A DNA stretch of 64,000 bases from Streptomyces sp. NBC_00341 (GTDB lineage Bacteria > Actinomycetota > Actinomycetes > Streptomycetales > Streptomycetaceae): positions 8,556,001 through 8,620,000 of the forward strand of contig NZ_CP108002.1 of assembly GCF_041435055.1 (NCBI RefSeq), in the 5' to 3' direction. A model generated the notes under the pieces. That model was not told the origin of the DNA. It did not search any database and saw only the letters and a program-made list of their open reading frames with translations. The position numbers were made by a program, and so were the translations under genes. This document shows, one piece after another, positions 50,407-59,403 of the stretch (positions are counted from its first letter, which is position 1; each line of letters opens with the position of its first letter).

Positions 50407-50931
50407 TCACGCCCGGGGCGCGTCCCCGTCCAGCGGAGCCTCCAGCGCCGCCTTGAGTCGCTGGAGCGTCGTGCGGATGTTGCCGCGCTGGAAGTCCGCG
50501 AAGGTGTGCCCCCGGGTGGCCGCCCGGTCGAAGGCGTTGGCCAGGAAGTCCGGCCAGCCACGACGGTCGTCGGTCCAGGTCTCGGTGACCAGGGTGGCGC
50601 CGTCCACCTCCTCGAACCGGTACTCCCAGGTGGCGATCGCGCCGGGGAGCCGCGGCCGCCGGGCGCCGATCGCGTGGACCCGGAAGGCGAACCGTTCGCC
50701 CAGATCGGCGGCGGTCACCGTGCACCGCGTCGTCCAGCTCAACCTGCCGCGCTTGTTGCGGCCCTCGAAGACCATGCCGACGTACGCCTCCCGGCGCTCG
50801 CCGAGCACCTTCGCGCCCCGGTTCTCCGGACTCCAGCGCCCCATCGCGGTCGGGTCGCTGACCTGTGCGTACACCGCCGAGGGCGCGACGGCGACCATCG
50901 TGCTGTCCGACACGGACATGGTGCGGGGCAT
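50407..50931 (-). CDS. SRPBCC (START-like) family protein
   Basis: 174 aa. Polyketide-cyclase/dehydrase-like helix-grip fold: VAVAPSAVYAQVSDPTAMGRWSPENRGAKVLG, YVGMVFEGRNKRGRLSWTTRCTVTAADLGERFAFRVHA, ATWEYRFEEVDGATLVTETWTDDR, RGHTFADFQRGNIRTTLQRLKAALE. Cytosolic, binds a hydrophobic ligand, function unknown. Divergent from the radical SAM gene across 234 bp. Confidence 0.88.
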   Translation of the reverse strand: MPRTMSVSDSTMVAVAPSAVYAQVSDPTAMGRWSPENRGAKVLGERREAYVGMVFEGRNKRGRLSWTTRCTVTAADLGERFAFRVHAIGARRPRLPGAIATWEYRFEEVDGATLVTETWTDDRRGWPDFLANAFDRAATRGHTFADFQRGNIRTTLQRLKAALEAPLDGDAPRA

Positions 50932-51165
50932 GGAGCACTTCCGATCCGCGGCCGACTGCGGCAACCCCCGGGCGTCGGGACGGCCGCACGGCCGACGGGC
51001 TCCCGGGCCCCACACCCTACTGGCCGGTCACATACGTTGCGGCGCCGGGCGTCGCGACCGTCCCCGTATCCGGTGCGCGGGATCGAGAACGCATCCGCCG
51101 CGCTGTTCGTTGCACAGGTGGCGTATCCGGAAAACCACCGACAACCGGACCGAGGAGCCCCGCAC

Positions 51166-52536
51166 ATGCCCAGCCGCACAGACACCGGCCGTACCGCCCC
51201 AGGCAGCACCGACGCAGGCCGCACCCGCCTGGTCGAAGGGCTCATGGAGCGGTTCCCACACGTGCCCAGGGAAGCCGTGATCAAGGAGGACCTGCTGCGC
51301 GGCGGCCTGGCCTTCGACGAGTCCGCGCTCAGCGACAACGAGGGCGGTGACATCAAGCCGAAGTCGTACTTCATCTTCTCCTTCGACCACGGCACCCTGC
51401 CCGAGCTGGGGGCCGCCGCCCTGCGCCGGCCGCCGGAGGAGATCGTCCTCACCGGCGGACCGTACGAACTGCGGCGCACCGTGGTCTCCGTGCGGGTGAA
51501 CCCCGCATCGCCCTACCGGGTCGCGGCCGACGCCGACGGCGTGCTCGGGCTCTACCTCGACGGCAGGCGGATCTCCGACGTCGGGCTTCCCCCGATGCCC
51601 GACTACTACCGGCACACGCTGGAGAACGGCAAGTCCGTGATGGAGGTGGCGCCCACCATCCAGTGGGGCTACCTCGTCTATCTGACGGTCTTCCGCGTCT
51701 GCCAGTACTTCGGCGCCAAGGAGGAGTGCCAGTACTGCGACATCAACCACAACTGGCGCCAGCACAAGGCCGCGGGCCGTCCCTACACGGGGGTGAAGCC
51801 GGTGGAGGAGGTCCTTGAGGCACTGGCCATCATCGACCGTTACGACACCGCGAAGACGTCCACGGCCTACACGCTCACCGGCGGTGCCATCACCTCGCAC
51901 ATCGGAGGCCGGGACGAGGCCGACTTCTACGGCCAGTACGCGAAGGCCATCGAGGAGCGATTCCCCGGCCGCTGGATCGGCAAGGTCGTCGCCCAGGCCC
52001 TGCCCAAGGCCGACGTGCAGCGCTTCCACGACTACGGCGTGCAGATCTACCACCCCAACTACGAGGTGTGGGACCCCCGGCTGTTCGAGCTGTACTGCCC
52101 CGGCAAGGAGCGCTACGTCGGCCGCGACGAATGGCACCGTCGCATCCTGGACTCAGCCGAGGTCTTCGGCGCCCGCAACGTCATTCCCAACTTCGTCGCA
52201 GGCGTGGAGATGGCCGAGCCGTTCGGTTTCACCACGGTGAAGGAGGCCATCGACTCCACCACGGAGGGCCTGCGGTTCTTCATGTCGCACGGCATCACAC
52301 CCCGCTTCACCACCTGGTGCCCGGAGCCGACGACGCCGCTGGGGAAGACGAACCCGGACGGTGCTCCGCTGGAGTACCACATCCGGCTGCTGGACGCCTA
52401 CCGCTCGACGATGGAGGAGTACGGGCTGACGTCGCCTCCCGGCTACGGTCCGCCGGGTCCCGGACGCGCGGTGTTCTCCGTGAGCTCCTTCATGGACAGC
52501 CTGCCAGCCCGCGCCGACGACGAGAAGCCCCGATGA
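51166..52536 (+). CDS. Radical SAM protein with atypical CX8CX2C motif
   Basis: 456 aa. An N-terminal region of about 170 residues precedes the iron-sulfur site VCQYFGAKEECQYCDINHN: Cys179, Cys188, Cys191, a CX8CX2C spacing instead of the usual CX3CX2C. A glycine motif follows (YTLTGGAITSHIGGRDEADFYGQYAKAIEERFPG), then QALPKADVQRFHDYGVQIYHPNYEVWDPRLFELYCPGKERYVG and RNVIPNFVAGVEMAEPFGF. The C-terminus ends FMSHGITPRFTTWCPEPTTPLGKTN. The remainder is barrel-like. I cannot assign a substrate. GAGGAG precedes the ATG. It lies alone between an SRPBCC gene and a LysR gene. Confidence 0.85.
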   Translation: MPSRTDTGRTAPGSTDAGRTRLVEGLMERFPHVPREAVIKEDLLRGGLAFDESALSDNEGGDIKPKSYFIFSFDHGTLPELGAAALRRPPEEIVLTGGPYELRRTVVSVRVNPASPYRVAADADGVLGLYLDGRRISDVGLPPMPDYYRHTLENGKSVMEVAPTIQWGYLVYLTVFRVCQYFGAKEECQYCDINHNWRQHKAAGRPYTGVKPVEEVLEALAIIDRYDTAKTSTAYTLTGGAITSHIGGRDEADFYGQYAKAIEERFPGRWIGKVVAQALPKADVQRFHDYGVQIYHPNYEVWDPRLFELYCPGKERYVGRDEWHRRILDSAEVFGARNVIPNFVAGVEMAEPFGFTTVKEAIDSTTEGLRFFMSHGITPRFTTWCPEPTTPLGKTNPDGAPLEYHIRLLDAYRSTMEEYGLTSPPGYGPPGPGRAVFSVSSFMDSLPARADDEKPR

Positions 52537-52572
52537 TGTGAGGTCCTGACGATGTGGGGCCCTGGCCGGCGG

Positions 52573-53472
52573 TCAGCCGGCCGGTGCTTCCGCCGCGGCG
52601 ACGAGCTCCCGTACGACCTGGACGAAGCCGCGTGTCAGCGCGGTGTCCTTGCCGTCCGCCCAGGCGAGCACCACCCGCAGCGGTTCCACATCGGTCAGCG
52701 GGACCCAGGCGAGGTCCGGCCGCGCGTAGTACCGGGCCATGCTCAGGGGGGCGAAGCAGACGGCGGAACCCTCCGCCACCTGCTCAAGCATCTCCTCGAC
52801 GTTGTCATTGGTCGGCCCCCACTTCGGACTCGAACCGTCCGGCCGGGGGTTGACCGCCCACCAGTCCACCCACTCACGCGGTGCGCGCCGGGTCCACAGC
52901 AGTGGTTCGTCGGCCACTTCGAGCACCGAGATGCCCGAACGGTCTGCCAGCGCGTGTCCGCTGGGCAGCCCCACGACGCGCGGTTCGGTGTGCACCAGCT
53001 CGCCGCGCAGACCGTTCAGGTCGTTGGGCAGCCAGACGAAGGCGACATCGGTCCGGCCGTCACGCAGTGCGTCGGCCTCCTGTCCCCAGTCGTAGCGCTT
53101 GGGCGCCACCCGCACGCCGGGGTGGCGCCGGGCGAACTCCGCGCGGGCACGCGTGGTGAGCTCGCCTGCGCCGCTCGCCTCGAAACCCACCCGCAGTACA
53201 CCGGTCTCGCCGCGTGTGTGCCGCTCGGCCGCCACCGACACCCGCTCCGCCTGACGGACGGTCAGCAACGCCTCGGCGATCACGTCCTGCCCCGCCGCGG
53301 TCGCGGAGACACCCCCGGCGTGCCGGTCGAACAGCCGCACCCCGAGCTCCGACTCCAGGCTCTTGAGGGCGTACGAGAGGGCGGGCTGGCTGACGAACAG
53401 CCGCCGGGCGGCCCGCCCCAAATTCTCCTCCTCGGCGATCACGGTGAGGTAGTGCAGTTGGCGCAGCTCCAT
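52573..53472 (-). CDS. LysR-family transcriptional regulator
   Basis: 299 aa. Canonical N-terminal HTH: MELRQLHYLTVIAEEENLGRAARRLFVSQPALSYALKSLESELGVRLFDR. The effector domain begins GVLRVGFEASGAGELTTRARAEFARRHPGVRVAPKRYDWGQEADALRDGRTDVAFVWLP, a set-up common in LysR regulators for aromatic or oxidoreductase genes. It is divergent from the SDR gene at 53588 and very probably regulates it. Confidence 0.93.
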   Translation of the reverse strand: MELRQLHYLTVIAEEENLGRAARRLFVSQPALSYALKSLESELGVRLFDRHAGGVSATAAGQDVIAEALLTVRQAERVSVAAERHTRGETGVLRVGFEASGAGELTTRARAEFARRHPGVRVAPKRYDWGQEADALRDGRTDVAFVWLPNDLNGLRGELVHTEPRVVGLPSGHALADRSGISVLEVADEPLLWTRRAPREWVDWWAVNPRPDGSSPKWGPTNDNVEEMLEQVAEGSAVCFAPLSMARYYARPDLAWVPLTDVEPLRVVLAWADGKDTALTRGFVQVVRELVAAAEAPAG

Positions 53473-53481
53473 CCAGGCATC

Positions 53482-53496
53482 ATAAGTCGTCTTTAT
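53482..53496. promoter_or_regulatory. Imperfect palindrome between LysR and SDR genes
   Basis: ATAAGTCGTCTTTAT has ATAA at one end and TTAT at the other and is nearly symmetric. It lies 9 nt upstream of the LysR ATG in an AT-rich patch of the divergent spacer. Candidate LysR-binding site, also possibly part of a promoter. Confidence 0.35.
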
Positions 53497-53587
53497 CGGT
53501 CCGACGGGTCTCTGTCTTGGACCGTCAGGGGAGCCGGATGACATAACTGAATCACCGCAACAAACCCGAGAACACATGGAGTTGGTT

Positions 53588-54478
53588 ATGAACGCCGAGC
53601 ACCGCACGAACGCCGGACGCGCCGCGGCCACCGGGGACGGGACGCCGGGCCGGGTCTGGCTGATCACCGGCGCCTCCTCCGGATTCGGCCGTGCCATCGC
53701 CTCGGCCGCACTCGCCGCCGGGGACACCGTCGTCGCCACGGCCCGCAGGCCGGAGGCGCTCGAGGACCTTGTCGCCGCGCACCCCGACCGTGCCGTCGCG
53801 GTCCAGCTGGACGTCACGGACACGGCGCGCATCGCTGACGTCGTCGCGGACACCGTGCTCTGGTACGGGCGGATAGACGTGGTGGTCAACAACGCGGGGA
53901 TGGGGATGATCGGGGCCGTGGAGGAGACCAGCGACCGCGAGCTGCGTGATCTGATGGACCTGCACTTCTTCGGGCCGGCCGCGCTGGTGCGCGCCGTGCT
54001 CCCGCACATGCGCCGCAACGGCTCCGGCGCCGTGATCCAGATGAGCAGCATGGGCGGCCGCTTCACCTTCCCCGGTGTCGGCGCCTATTCGGCCACGAAG
54101 TTCGCGCTGGAGGGCCTGTCCGAGGCGCTCGCCGCCGAAGTGGCCCCGCACGGGATCAAGGTGCTGATCGTCGAGCCCGGATCGTTCCGGACCGGGTTCG
54201 CCGGGGGCGGCGCCCTGCACCAGTCCGCGCCGCTGCCCGCGTACGAGGCGACCGTGGGCCCGGTCCGTGCCGACCTCCCGGGCTCGGACGGCAAGCAGGA
54301 GGGGGACCCGGACAGGGCGGCGACGGCGATTCTCACCGCCCTGGACGCGCAGGACACCCCGCTCCGGCTGCCGCTCGGGAACGACGCCACGGACGCGGTG
54401 CTCGCCGCCCTCGACGCTTCCCGCGCCGAGGCCCTGACCTGGGAGAAGCTCAGCCGCAGCACCGCCTTCGAGGACTGA
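53588..54478 (+). CDS. Short-chain dehydrogenase/reductase (SDR)
   Basis: 296 aa from ATG 53588 (GGAG 6 nt upstream; an in-frame ATG 4 codons earlier lacks one). Cofactor motif WLITGASSGFGRAIASAAL, NNAG in VVVNNAGMGMIGAVEE, active-site Ser in VIQMSSMGG and Tyr-x-x-x-Lys in YSATKFALEGLSEALAAEV, then VLIVEPGSFRTGF. The GASSGFGR start and the YSATKFAL block fit the 'oxidoreductase' SDRs of the classical type. Cytosolic NAD(P)-dependent alcohol/ketone interconversion; substrate unknown. Confidence 0.93.
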   Translation: MNAEHRTNAGRAAATGDGTPGRVWLITGASSGFGRAIASAALAAGDTVVATARRPEALEDLVAAHPDRAVAVQLDVTDTARIADVVADTVLWYGRIDVVVNNAGMGMIGAVEETSDRELRDLMDLHFFGPAALVRAVLPHMRRNGSGAVIQMSSMGGRFTFPGVGAYSATKFALEGLSEALAAEVAPHGIKVLIVEPGSFRTGFAGGGALHQSAPLPAYEATVGPVRADLPGSDGKQEGDPDRAATAILTALDAQDTPLRLPLGNDATDAVLAALDASRAEALTWEKLSRSTAFED

Positions 54479-54513
54479 CGGACCGAGCCGCCGGGCCGGG
54501 CTCCGAACCCTGT

Positions 54514-54604
54514 GCCAGGCCCGGGCCCCCGAACCCCGGCGTCAGGCCCGGACCTACGAACCCGGCGTCAGGCCCGGACCCTCGGACCCGGCGTCAGGCC
54601 CGCC
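54514..54604. repeat. Four 26-bp tandem repeats at a gene 3' end
   Basis: Units beginning (G)TCAGGCCCGGACC... at 54541, 54567 and 54593 (exact 26-bp period), with a diverged copy at about 54514. Each complete unit contains TCA, i.e. TGA on the minus strand, and the stop codon of the reductase gene (54594-54596) is inside the last unit. It lies between convergent genes. Confidence 0.65.
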
Positions 54605-55253
54605 ACTCGGCGGTGCGCTCGGGGGACGCCGCGGCCAGGGCCTTCTCGATGGCCGCCACGTCACCCTGGTTGCCGTATACCGGCGTCCCCGGCTGCTGGC
54701 GCCACGACGTGTCGAGCCCTCCGGCGTCCACGGTGTCGAAGCCCAGCTCGTCGATCAGCTCACGGACCGCCGCCTTGGCCGCCGCGTCGTCACCGGCCAC
54801 CGGCAGAGCCAGCCGTCCGTCGGTCCCGGTCGGCAGGCCCCGGGTGATGATGTCCTGCGCGTACGTTCCGTTGAAGGCCTTGATGACGGGGTGACCGATC
54901 TGGGTCTCCGTCCAGCGGCTCTCCGGCAGGCCGTCCTCGATGGCGGCGATGCGGCCGTCGCGCTGCTGCGGATAGTAGTTGCCGGTGTCGATGACCGCGG
55001 CCCCCTCCGCGGCGGCTTCCAGGAATCCGGCGGGCAGCGCCGGAACGGCCTTGAGCGGAATGGTGACGACCACGACCTGGGCGTCCCGGGCGGCCTCCGC
55101 CGCGGTGACCGCCGTGGCCCCGGTCTCCTCGGCCAGGTCTGCGAGTGTCTCCGGACCGCGTGAGTTGGCGACGGACACCTCATGGCCCAATGCCGTCAGG
55201 CGCCTGGTGAGATTGCCGCCGATGTTCCCTGCGCCAATGATGCCGATCTTCAT
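54594..55253 (-). CDS. F420-dependent NADP reductase-like oxidoreductase
   Basis: 219 aa. Begins with the dinucleotide fold MKIGIIGAGNIGGNLTRRLTALGHEVSVANSRGPETL, then VVVVTIPLKAVPAL and AAVIDTGNYYPQQRDGRIAAIEDG. TETQIGHPVIKAFNGTYAQDIITRG is typical of the F420_oxidored/NADP-binding family, with LALPVAGDDAAAKAAVRELIDELGFDTVDAGGLDTSWRQQPGTPVYG. It reduces or oxidises F420 or a similar carrier with NADP. The end of the gene falls in a 26-bp tandem repeat. Confidence 0.9.
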   Translation of the reverse strand: MKIGIIGAGNIGGNLTRRLTALGHEVSVANSRGPETLADLAEETGATAVTAAEAARDAQVVVVTIPLKAVPALPAGFLEAAAEGAAVIDTGNYYPQQRDGRIAAIEDGLPESRWTETQIGHPVIKAFNGTYAQDIITRGLPTGTDGRLALPVAGDDAAAKAAVRELIDELGFDTVDAGGLDTSWRQQPGTPVYGNQGDVAAIEKALAAASPERTAEWRA

Positions 55254-55466
55254 GGGTCCGACCTCCGATGGTGCCTACGCTGCCTGAATTGGTGCCTGTG
55301 TGAGGTGAAGTGGCTCTTGCCGGTTCACCAACCCGGTCCGGCCCGGACCTATTCCGGGTGACGGCGAAACGATTCCTCTACCCGACCGGCGGATGGGACG
55401 CGTAAGTCGCGGGCAGTTAACGGAGGAGAAAGCGGAATCACCCGGACCACTTTGAAGGCGGTGCCC

Positions 55467-56018
55467 ATGCTCCACGGTGTCGACGTCAGTTCGCATCAGT
55501 CGTCCGTCGATACGGACGGTCTGGACTTTGTCTTCATCAAGGCCACTGAGGGACGCTCGTACGTCAACCCGCATCTGGCCGAGCAGACCAAACGTGCACG
55601 GGACGCGGAATGCGTGGTCGGCTTCTACCACTTCCTGTGGCCCGGGAACATCGCGGCGCAGGCGGCCTACTTCCTGAGCAAGGCGCCGGAGAAGGCGGGA
55701 GAACTGCTGGCCGTCGACTGGGAGGAGAACGGCGAGGGCACCCGGGCCAGTAACGCCGAGAAGGACCAGTTCATCCGCGAGGTCAAACGGCTGCGGCCGC
55801 ACCACCGGGTCCTGCTGTACTGCAATCGCTACTTCTGGCTGAACCACGACACCACCTCGTACGCCGGGGACGGTCTGTGGATCGCCGACTACGTCACCGC
55901 CGGCAAGCCCCGTATTAAGGCCTCCTGGCGCATTCATCAGTACACCGACCATCCCCTCGACAAGGATGTCGCCGACTTCTCCTCGCGGGCCGCGATGCAC
56001 ACCTGGGCGAAGGGGTAG
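55467..56018 (+). CDS. GH25-family lysozyme-like muramidase
   Basis: 183 aa. MLHGVDVSSHQSSVD, FVFIKATEGRSYVNPHLAEQTKRARDAECVVGFYHFLWPGN, LLAVDWEENGEG (the catalytic Asp/Glu pair), RVLLYCNRYFW, GLWIADYVTAGKPRIKASWRIHQYTDHP: a complete glycoside hydrolase 25 fold, which cleaves MurNAc-GlcNAc bonds. It has no signal peptide (ATG 55467 has GAAGG 7 nt upstream; a TTG five codons earlier is possible), so export by a non-classical route or a holin would be needed. Confidence 0.9.
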   Translation: MLHGVDVSSHQSSVDTDGLDFVFIKATEGRSYVNPHLAEQTKRARDAECVVGFYHFLWPGNIAAQAAYFLSKAPEKAGELLAVDWEENGEGTRASNAEKDQFIREVKRLRPHHRVLLYCNRYFWLNHDTTSYAGDGLWIADYVTAGKPRIKASWRIHQYTDHPLDKDVADFSSRAAMHTWAKG

Positions 56019-56146
56019 CGGCCGGCCGGTCCCGAGAAGGGGCGAGAACCGGCCATCCGAAATACTCTGTTCCGAGGCTTGTGTGCCTGCCCGGCGCGTC
56101 TCCGTGCGGTGGGTCCGGCGCACCGCACCGAAGCGGAGGAGTACGC

Positions 56147-57172
56147 ATGAGGGCCGCCGTCGTCCGCAGTTTCACCGAGCCCCTCGTCGTCGAGGACCGG
56201 CCGGTTCCCACCCCGGCCGGGCACCAGGTCCTGGTCCGGATGGAGGCCTCGGGGCTCTGTCACACCGACATCCACGCGGCTCGGGGGGACTGGCCGGTCA
56301 GACCGAGCCCGCCCTTCGTTCCCGGCCATGAGGGGATCGGCATCGTCGAGGCGGCCGGCGGCCAGGTCACCCATCTCACGGTGGGCGACCGGGTGGCCAT
56401 CCCCTGGCTCGGGGAGGCGTGCGGACACTGCGACCACTGCGTCTCCGGGTGGGAGACGCTCTGCCTGGCGCAGGAGAACAGCGGCTACTCGGTCGACGGC
56501 AGCCACGCCGAGTACGCCCTCGCCCACGGCAACTACGTCGTGCCCGTGCCCGACGGCATCGACCCGCTGGACGCGGCGCCCCTGACCTGCGCAGGCGTCA
56601 CCACGTACAAGGCGGTAAAGCTCTCCGGCGCGCGCCCCGGCACCCGCGCCCTCGTCTCCGGCATCGGCGGGTTGGGGCACCTCGCCCTGCAGTACGCGCG
56701 GATCTTCGGCGCCGAGACCATCGCCGTCGATGTCACCGACGAGAAACTGGCTCTGGCCCGGGAGTTGGGCGCCGATCACGTCATCGACGCCCGCGTCCAG
56801 GACGTCGCGGAGGAGACCCGCAGGCTCGGCGGCGCCGACGCGGCGATCTCGCTCGCGGTGAGCAACGAGTCGTTCGGCGCGGCCTACGGTGCGCTGCGCC
56901 GGGGCGGCACCCTCGTCCTCGTTGCCCTCCCCGCGGAGGGCAAGCTCGAACTCCCGGTCTTCGACACGGTGCTGAACGGCACGAAGGTCATCGGCTCGAT
57001 CGTCGGAACCCGCCAGGACCTGGCCGAGGTCTTTCAGCTGCACCGGCTCGGCCGCACCCGTGTCGTCCGCGAGAGCCGGGATCTGGCGGACATCAACTCC
57101 GCGATCGGTGAGGTCCTCAAGGGCCAGGTGTCCGGACGCCTCGTCTTCGATCTCGGCGGCACCCCGGCCTGA
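56147..57172 (+). CDS. Zinc-dependent alcohol dehydrogenase (AdhP-like)
   Basis: 341 aa MDR enzyme. Catalytic zinc site: ASGLCHTDIHAARGDWP and FVPGHEGIGIVEAAGGQVTHLTVGDRVAIPW; structural zinc CGHCDHCVSGWETLC; nucleotide site LVSGIGGLGHLALQYARIFGAETIAVDVTDEKLALARELGADHVIDA. It matches the AdhA/AdhP class acting on primary alcohols such as ethanol. AAGCGGAGGAG precedes the ATG. No operon partner is evident. Confidence 0.94.
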   Translation: MRAAVVRSFTEPLVVEDRPVPTPAGHQVLVRMEASGLCHTDIHAARGDWPVRPSPPFVPGHEGIGIVEAAGGQVTHLTVGDRVAIPWLGEACGHCDHCVSGWETLCLAQENSGYSVDGSHAEYALAHGNYVVPVPDGIDPLDAAPLTCAGVTTYKAVKLSGARPGTRALVSGIGGLGHLALQYARIFGAETIAVDVTDEKLALARELGADHVIDARVQDVAEETRRLGGADAAISLAVSNESFGAAYGALRRGGTLVLVALPAEGKLELPVFDTVLNGTKVIGSIVGTRQDLAEVFQLHRLGRTRVVRESRDLADINSAIGEVLKGQVSGRLVFDLGGTPA

Positions 57173-57275
57173 TCGGCGCACCCGCTCGGGAGAGACGGCC
57201 GGGTCCGGGACGGTACCGGGTACGGCGGCCAGGTCGCTGCCCCATTCCGTCCACCCGGTGCGGCAGACTTCTGCG

Positions 57276-57545
57276 GTGACCACAGCCGCGGCTCAGCCGC
57301 CTCGTGACCGTGCGCTCGGGCGCGGTATCTCCACCCTCATCCCGCAGGCCGCGACCGCGACCCCGGCCGAACAGGCCGCGGCGGTCCTGACGGCGATGCA
57401 GAGCGTTCCGGTGCGTGTCGGTGTGCTCCAGGCGGCGGTGGTGCTGCTGGAGGAGCGCGTCCGTGCGACGAGCGACGACGCGGAACGGGCGGCGGCCGCG
57501 ACGACCGTGGCGATGCTCCGTACGGCGATCAGCCAGGCCCGCTGA
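57276..57545 (+). CDS. Hypothetical protein (89 aa)
   Basis: GTG start; VTTAAAQPPRDRALGRGISTLIPQAATATPAEQAAAVLTAMQSVPVRVGVLQAAVVLLEERVRATSD, then a run of Ala-rich helix AERAAAATTVAMLRTAI. Predicted all-helical, no known motif. The Shine-Dalgarno is weak. It may be real because codon bias fits, but it could be a chance frame. Confidence 0.4.
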   Translation: MTTAAAQPPRDRALGRGISTLIPQAATATPAEQAAAVLTAMQSVPVRVGVLQAAVVLLEERVRATSDDAERAAAATTVAMLRTAISQAR

Positions 57546-57734
57546 TCCGGCGCTCCGGCATCGCGGGGTACCGGCTCATTCCGGCCACGGCGAGTCGAGG
57601 ATCGTACGGACGAAGCCGCCACGTCGGTGTGCCCCTCGCATCGACGGCGAATTCGGTCGTGCCGCGACCGAGTGCTCCGCCATCCTGATCCCCGCGCCCG
57701 ACGGGGGCGGGGAGCGAAGGACGGCTGGGCAACG

Positions 57735-59282
57735 TTGACGAGTGTTTTCGAAACCACCTGCGGCCCGGTACGGGGAAGGAACCCGGACCGGGGCGTCGTC
57801 GCCGTTCTCGGCATCCCGTACGCCGAGCCGCCCTTCGGACCCGACCGGTTCCGGGCGCCACGCCCCCGCAGCCCCTGGGCGGGCATCCGCGACTGTGTGG
57901 ACTTCGGCCCCGTCGCGCCGCAGTCCGCGCAGCTGCCGGGCGCACCGGGCTGGTCGCCCGGGGACGAGGACGTCCTCAGCCTCAACATCTGGACCCCGGC
58001 GGCCGGGAACGCGGTCGCCGGGGTCCGGCTGCCGGTGCTCGTCTGGATCCACGGGGGCGCCTACACCTTCGGCTCCGGTGCCCAGCCGGACTTCGACGGC
58101 GCCGCGCTCGCCCGCGCCGGCCTGGTCGTGGTCACCCTCAACTACCGCCTCGGGTTCGAGGGCTTCGGCCATGTCCCGGCCGACGGCGCCGACCCCTGCC
58201 CGCCCAACCGGGGGCTGCTCGACCAGATCGCAGCCCTGACCTGGGTGCGCCACGACATCGCCGCCTTCGGCGGGGATCCGGACAACGTCACCGTGGCCGG
58301 GCAGTCCTCCGGAGCGGCGTCGGTGGCCTGCCTGATGGCGATGGACAGCGCACGCGGGCTTTTCCGGCGCGCGATAGCGCACAGCGTGGTCGGCCCCTGC
58401 TACGCACCCGAGCTCGCCGGGCACCTCATGGAGAAGGTGGCCGCAGAGGCAGGGGTCCCCGCGACAGCCGCCGGGCTGACGGCCGCCTCGCCGCAGGCGC
58501 TGGTCAAGGCGTCCGACGCCGTCGTGGACGGATACCGGCAGGACCCGCACTCCGGACGGCACCACTGGGACCCGGTCATCTACGGCCCGGTCGCGGACGG
58601 CGTGCGGCTGCGCGGCGACCCGCTCGCCCTTCTGGCCGGCGGGGCGGGCCGCGGCATCGAGCTGCTCGTCTGCCACACCACCCAGGAGTACTGGCTGCTG
58701 GACGCCGTCGGCAGCAGCGCGAAGGTCACCACGGAGGAACAGCTGAACCGTTTCGCCGCTGACTTCGGACTCCCGGACCCGTTGACACGCGGCTACCGAG
58801 CGCTCATGCCGGAAGCCCCCGTGGGCGACGTCCATCTCGCCCTGTACGGGGACCTGATGTTCGGCGAGTACAGCAGTCGGCTCGCCGACGCCCACACACG
58901 GGCGGGCGGACGCACCTTCCTCTCACGCTTCGCGCGGCAGCGCGGCGGACCGGAGCCGGTGGCGTACGCCTGGCACTGCGCGGACATCCCGTTCGCCTTC
59001 GGGAACCTCGACGAGGAGAGCGTCCGGTTCCTGATCGGCGGCGCGCCGACCGCCGCCGACCAGCACCTCTCGGACCGGATGGCCGCCGCCTGGGCCGGAT
59101 TCGCCGCCACCGGAGAACCGGGCTGGGAGCCGCTCGCCGCCGCCGGTCCGGTCCGGACCTGGGAGACAACGGACACCACCAGGGCGCCGGCCCCCGGCCA
59201 CTGGTCGGACAGCGGGACGGTCCGCGCGCTGTGGCGGAGCTTCGACTACCGGCCCCTGCGCCCTGACGCGATGCGACCCTGA
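57735..59282 (+). CDS. Carboxylesterase, type B
   Basis: 515 aa, TTG start; the upstream open frame (to 57627) is low quality. FETTCGPVRG, VVAVLGIPYAEPPFGPDRFRAP, DVLSLNIWTP, PVLVWIHGGAYTFGSG (oxyanion hole), VVTLNYRLGFEGFG, VTVAGQSSGAASVACLM with the nucleophile Ser in G-Q-S-S-G, and YAWHCADIPFAFGN with the catalytic His. The Asp/Glu turn is less clear. It hydrolyses carboxylic esters in the cytosol (no signal peptide). Members of this family in Streptomyces include p-nitrobenzyl-type and side-chain esterases. Confidence 0.9.
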   Translation: MTSVFETTCGPVRGRNPDRGVVAVLGIPYAEPPFGPDRFRAPRPRSPWAGIRDCVDFGPVAPQSAQLPGAPGWSPGDEDVLSLNIWTPAAGNAVAGVRLPVLVWIHGGAYTFGSGAQPDFDGAALARAGLVVVTLNYRLGFEGFGHVPADGADPCPPNRGLLDQIAALTWVRHDIAAFGGDPDNVTVAGQSSGAASVACLMAMDSARGLFRRAIAHSVVGPCYAPELAGHLMEKVAAEAGVPATAAGLTAASPQALVKASDAVVDGYRQDPHSGRHHWDPVIYGPVADGVRLRGDPLALLAGGAGRGIELLVCHTTQEYWLLDAVGSSAKVTTEEQLNRFAADFGLPDPLTRGYRALMPEAPVGDVHLALYGDLMFGEYSSRLADAHTRAGGRTFLSRFARQRGGPEPVAYAWHCADIPFAFGNLDEESVRFLIGGAPTAADQHLSDRMAAAWAGFAATGEPGWEPLAAAGPVRTWETTDTTRAPAPGHWSDSGTVRALWRSFDYRPLRPDAMRP

Positions 59283-59403
59283 CGCGAAGGGCCCCTGACG
59301 CGACGCGCCTGGCCGTGGGCCCGGAATGTCACGGCAAGGCAGCCGGTACCGCCCCTCGGCAGGCAGGCAGGCCGGCCGGGCGGCCGTCCGTAGCCGACTG
59401 CTT

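Noticed and set aside
51166..52536. Radical SAM gene as part of a RiPP cluster
   Set aside because: No precursor peptide, RRE protein, transporter or peptidase next to it; neighbours are SRPBCC and LysR genes.
57576..57734. Minus-strand end RTILDSPWPE as a truncated gene
   Set aside because: Short, no recognisable family, and explained by shadow of the esterase start region; not supported.
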